From contig JASGJE010000020.1 of the NCBI GenBank assembly GCA_049840875.1, positions 62,001-126,000 on the forward strand: a stretch of DNA of 64,000 nucleotides, written 5' to 3'. The stretch comes from JAFDYH01 sp049840875. Its GTDB lineage: Bacteria > Bacteroidota > Bacteroidia > Chitinophagales > Chitinophagaceae. The notes beneath the pieces were generated by a model that saw only the letters and a list, made by a program, of their open reading frames with translations, had not been told where the DNA came from and did not search any database. Of this stretch, positions 61,379 to 64,000 are shown one piece after another (positions within the stretch are counted from its first letter, which is position 1; the number at the start of each line of letters is the position of its first letter). The position numbers and the translations under genes were made by a program.

Positions 61379-62893
61379 ATGCTTTTAAAATTAAACAGGA
61401 TAATAGCCTTATTTATTTTTTCATTGGCTTTACAAACAACGTTTGCACAGCTGTCCGAAATCTCTTACCAGGAATCAAATGAAGATTTTTCAAATCCTGA
61501 ACGTGGGTTCTATATTCCTGCAGATGCCCACAGCGCAAAGTTTGTCCCATTGACTGCTGAAAAAATTATCAGCGACAGAAAGGAATTGAAAAAACATGGC
61601 AGTGCCAGCTATGCGATTTATTCAACATTGCTATACAGAGGTTATCTACTGGACTCATTTGTGAATAAACCAATCAGTGAGAGTTTTTTAGAAAACTTAG
61701 ATAAAGATTTCAGTGTGGTCCGCGAAGCAGGTGTAAAAGTAATTCTGCGGTTTGCTTATACCAATAAAGTACATAATGATGGCTGCATGGATAAGGAAGG
61801 CATTTGCCCTCCCTATGGCGATGCGCCAAAAGAAATAATGCTGGGACATATCCGGCAATTAAAACCGATTCTTCAGAAAAATGCAGATGTAATTGCTGTA
61901 ATGCAGGAAGGATTTATCGGGATATGGGGTGAGAATTATTACACAGATTATTTCGGCGATGCTTCGAATAACGGAGCAGGAAAAATTATGGATAACAACT
62001 GGAATGATCGCAATGAAATTTTAAAAGCATTATTGGGTGCATTACCAAAAGACAGAATGATACAGGTAAGAACACCGCAGATAAAACAAAAATTTGTGTA
62101 TGGACCGAAGGCAACTACTGACTCAAAAGCAAGTTCAGAGGCAGAAGCGTTTTCCTTTTCAGACAATTCGAGGATAGGTTTTCACAATGATTGCTTTTTG
62201 GCGAGTGTTGATGATTATGGAACATTTTATGATTATGGAAATTCAACGACCGCGAAAAAACCTGCAAATGAAGTTTTACGCAGCTATTTTAAAAGCGAAA
62301 GCAGGTTCGGCCCGGTTGGTGGCGAAACATGTGATGACACGTTCAGTCCGCAGAATGATTGTGCGCCAGCTGGACATGCAGAGGAAGAGATGGCGTCAAT
62401 GCACTATAGCTTTTTAAATACAGTGTATAATAATAAGGTGAATAACGACTGGGATTCGTTAGGCTGTATGGAAAGCATAAAACGTAAATTGGGATATCGG
62501 TTTGTTTTAAAATCTACGAAACTTCCTGCGGTTAACAAAGCGGGTGCGGCTTTGCATATTGCTTTACAGTTAGAAAATGTAGGTTATGCCTCACCTTATA
62601 ATCCAAGGCCGGTAATGATTGTATTGCGAAATACTGAAAATGGTAAGGAGTATTTCCTGGATAGTAAAGCAGATGTGCGCCGGTGGTTTACAGGTAAAAT
62701 TGTATGGGATGAGATAATAGGCCTGCCAAAAGATATCGTTCCGGGAAAGTACAACCTGTTTGTAAATCTTCCTGACAAAGCGGCTTCTCTGCATGGAAGA
62801 CCAGAATATTCTATACGGTTTGCCAATGAAAATACCTGGGAGGAAAAGAGTGGCTATAACAACCTTCTTTCAGCTATTACAATCACAAAATAG
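61379..62893 (+). CDS. Secreted DUF4874/DUF4832 protein
   Basis: 504 aa with signal peptide IIALFIFSLALQTTFAQ. The N-terminal half is a TIM-barrel-like DUF4874 region (NPERGFYIPADAHS, VILRFAYTNKV, VIAVMQEGFIGIWGENYYTD), where the Asp/Glu-rich positions suggest a glycoside-hydrolase-like active site. The second half is a DUF4832 beta-sandwich (about 260-500). Likely an extracellular or periplasmic carbohydrate-active protein, unproven. Alone on its strand. Confidence 0.82.
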   Translation: MLLKLNRIIALFIFSLALQTTFAQLSEISYQESNEDFSNPERGFYIPADAHSAKFVPLTAEKIISDRKELKKHGSASYAIYSTLLYRGYLLDSFVNKPISESFLENLDKDFSVVREAGVKVILRFAYTNKVHNDGCMDKEGICPPYGDAPKEIMLGHIRQLKPILQKNADVIAVMQEGFIGIWGENYYTDYFGDASNNGAGKIMDNNWNDRNEILKALLGALPKDRMIQVRTPQIKQKFVYGPKATTDSKASSEAEAFSFSDNSRIGFHNDCFLASVDDYGTFYDYGNSTTAKKPANEVLRSYFKSESRFGPVGGETCDDTFSPQNDCAPAGHAEEEMASMHYSFLNTVYNNKVNNDWDSLGCMESIKRKLGYRFVLKSTKLPAVNKAGAALHIALQLENVGYASPYNPRPVMIVLRNTENGKEYFLDSKADVRRWFTGKIVWDEIIGLPKDIVPGKYNLFVNLPDKAASLHGRPEYSIRFANENTWEEKSGYNNLLSAITITK

Positions 62894-63023
62894 TTTTCGT
62901 CAGCGTTTAAATCTTGTTGCAAAAGATCCCGTGGCACGGTTATTTTAACCATCCTTTACAGAATGGAGTTGTTACTTTTTAGTGAAGAGTGCGTCTAATT
63001 GATGAGAGCTTTAATTCTCGGAT

Positions 63024-63347
63024 ATGAAAAATAAATCTACACAACAGGAGGTATTACTATTGACCGGAACAAATTTCTCCAACCGCCAATGGTGTTCAAA
63101 TGACGAAAGCAGGTCAAAAAAATTAAGCGAAGAAGAACAACTGGAAGAAGCATGCTGGAATGGATTGCTTCCACAACTTTTACCGGAAATATTTACGGAA
63201 ACAAAAGATGCATCGAAATTATATTTGTGGCAGGTGAAAGAAGCAGCTTCTTTCCTCGAGCTTGAAATGGGAGAGTTTCCCGAAGAGAAGGATAATTACT
63301 TTTCGATTGATCCATATTCTTTTCTGGCGTTCAGATGTTCAAACTAA
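63024..63347 (+). CDS. Small cytosolic unknown protein
   Basis: 107 aa, acidic, no signal peptide. Contains NRQWCSNDESRSKKLSEEEQLEEACWNGLLPQLLPEIFTE and SFLELEMGEFPEEKDNYFSIDPYSFLA. Codon use resembles neighbouring genes, and an ATG-to-stop frame of this length with AT-rich flanks supports it being real. No family recognised. It is followed by a hairpin (63416-63455). Confidence 0.6.
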   Translation: MKNKSTQQEVLLLTGTNFSNRQWCSNDESRSKKLSEEEQLEEACWNGLLPQLLPEIFTETKDASKLYLWQVKEAASFLELEMGEFPEEKDNYFSIDPYSFLAFRCSN

Positions 63348-63415
63348 AGGAAATAAATCTGAATTGACTAAATCATTATAGCTTCTACTTTTCTGGAAAA
63401 ACGTCGATTTTCTTT

Positions 63416-63457
63416 AAATGCTTTTATTTATTTTCATGAATAGATAAAAGCATTTTT
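63416..63457 (+). terminator. Hairpin, possible terminator
   Basis: AAATGCTTTTAT (63416-63427), a 16-base loop, ATAAAAGCATTT (63444-63455) followed by TT. The 12-bp perfect stem is AU-rich and the loop long, so termination is plausible but not certain. Confidence 0.5.
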
Positions 63458-63481
63458 CATTTAGATAACTTCTGATTTTTT

Positions 63482-64000
63482 ATGTCAATAACTTTTCAAT
63501 CTGAGTACGGAAAGCTTCATTCGTTATTTATAAAAAATGTAAAGGATGCATTTATCAACGAGGGCCATGTTGAAAAATACTGGGCATCGCTGAACTATCT
63601 TGGCAAACCAGATATAAATAAAGCTATTGAAGAGTATTCTGATTTTGAATCAATACTCAAATCGCAAGGTGCGGCATTACATTATTTGCCGGAAAGCGAC
63701 ACTGTTAACATGGATTCTATTTATTGCCGGGATGCCGCGATTGCAACCGATCATGGTATGATTATTTGCAACATGGGAAAGCCTGCGAGAAGCAATGAAC
63801 CTTTTGCAGAACAAAAAGCGTTTGAAGCAAATGGAATTTCTGTATTGGGAGTAATACAATCACCCGGAACGATTGAAGGAGGTGATGTAGCATGGCTCGA
63901 TGAAAGAACACTTGCGGTTGGACATACTTACCGCACAAATGAAGAAGGAATTAATCAACTAAAAGCATTACTGACTCCATTTGGTATTGAAGTTATTGTG
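63482..64000 (+). CDS. Arginine deiminase/dimethylargininase (DDAH) family protein, partial
   Basis: 173 residues from ATG 63482, running off the window end without a stop. Family features of the amidinotransferase beta/alpha propeller: MDSIYCRDAAIATDHG (substrate-site Arg-Asp), GTIEGGDVAWLDERTLAVGHTYRTNEEGINQL. The catalytic Cys and His would lie beyond the window. Enzymes of this family hydrolyse the guanidinium group of (methyl)arginine or related compounds. The exact substrate cannot be told from this part. Confidence 0.85.
   Translation, partial: MSITFQSEYGKLHSLFIKNVKDAFINEGHVEKYWASLNYLGKPDINKAIEEYSDFESILKSQGAALHYLPESDTVNMDSIYCRDAAIATDHGMIICNMGKPARSNEPFAEQKAFEANGISVLGVIQSPGTIEGGDVAWLDERTLAVGHTYRTNEEGINQLKALLTPFGIEVIV

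Noticed and set aside
1..64000. CRISPR arrays, prophage, insertion sequences, tRNA and rRNA genes
   Set aside because: No regularly spaced identical repeats, phage structural genes, transposases or recognisable RNA genes were found by reading; a tRNA search program was not available.

Overview
The window reads as a chromosomal segment of a Bacteroidota bacterium, most likely a Chitinophagaceae-type organism. The grounds are a flexirubin-type pigment cluster, a long TonB-dependent receptor with an N-terminal carboxypeptidase-regulatory domain, a Y_Y_Y-type two-component sensor, OmpA proteins with N-terminal carbohydrate-binding-like domains, a general lack of Shine-Dalgarno sequences, and a few candidate promoters with the TAnnTTTG -7 element of this phylum. 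I recognised no tRNA, rRNA, insertion sequence, prophage or CRISPR array. The taxonomic call is inference from gene content.

Layout. (1) 1-2.5 kb: shikimate genes aroB and aroA, peppered with short GC-rich palindromic elements, two of them inside aroA and one at its frameshift. (2) 2.5-9.4 kb, minus strand: a four-gene operon of planctomycete-type cytochrome/DUF proteins (DUF1549/DUF1553 with haem c, DUF1501, a secreted beta-propeller, and a DUF2231/haem c/leucine-rich-repeat membrane protein). (3) 9.7-14.8 kb: aroC, a large sensor histidine kinase and a secreted unknown. (4) 14.9-37.5 kb: the main feature, a flexirubin (aryl polyene-dialkylresorcinol ester pigment) locus in two divergent arms. 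The minus arm carries a KS/chain-length-factor-like pair, an ACP, an ABC exporter, a BtrH-like acyltransferase, DarB, DarA and two unknowns. The plus arm carries a glycosyltransferase-DUF2062 protein, a giant MMPL transporter-acyltransferase-methyltransferase fusion, a CrtI-like oxidoreductase, a C45 acyltransferase-like protein, AcpS, an AMP-ligase (frameshifted), tyrosine ammonia-lyase and FabG. (5) 37.5-48.6 kb: a luciferase-like monooxygenase, tandem OmpA paralogues, an SPFH protein, ExbB/ExbD, an S41 peptidase (frameshifted), prmC, ribD (frameshifted), a YigZ-family protein and an aminopeptidase-like lipoprotein. (6) 48.7-52.4 kb: a GCS2 carboxylate-amine ligase, a Uma2 nuclease, an ATP-grasp ligase and an esterase, possibly an uncharacterised amide-ligase pathway. 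(7) 52.5-64 kb: a TonB-dependent receptor, ribBA, an MFS exporter with a TetR regulator and its operator, a DUF1624-type membrane acyltransferase, a YHS protein, a DUF4832-type secreted protein, a small unknown, and the start of an arginine-deiminase/DDAH-family gene cut by the window end.

How the parts fit. aroB/aroA/aroC make chorismate and hence tyrosine. TAL would deaminate tyrosine to p-coumarate, the AMP-ligase would load it on the ACP primed by AcpS, and the KS/CLF-like pair with FabG would extend it to an aryl polyene. DarA/DarB would make the dialkylresorcinol, and BtrH-like or C45 enzymes are candidates for the ester bond. ABC and MMPL proteins would move product or lipid to the envelope. 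No dehydratase, thioesterase or LolA-like gene is seen in the cluster, so some steps must be encoded elsewhere. Five genes have clean frameshifts. These could be real lesions, or they could reflect draft-quality sequence.
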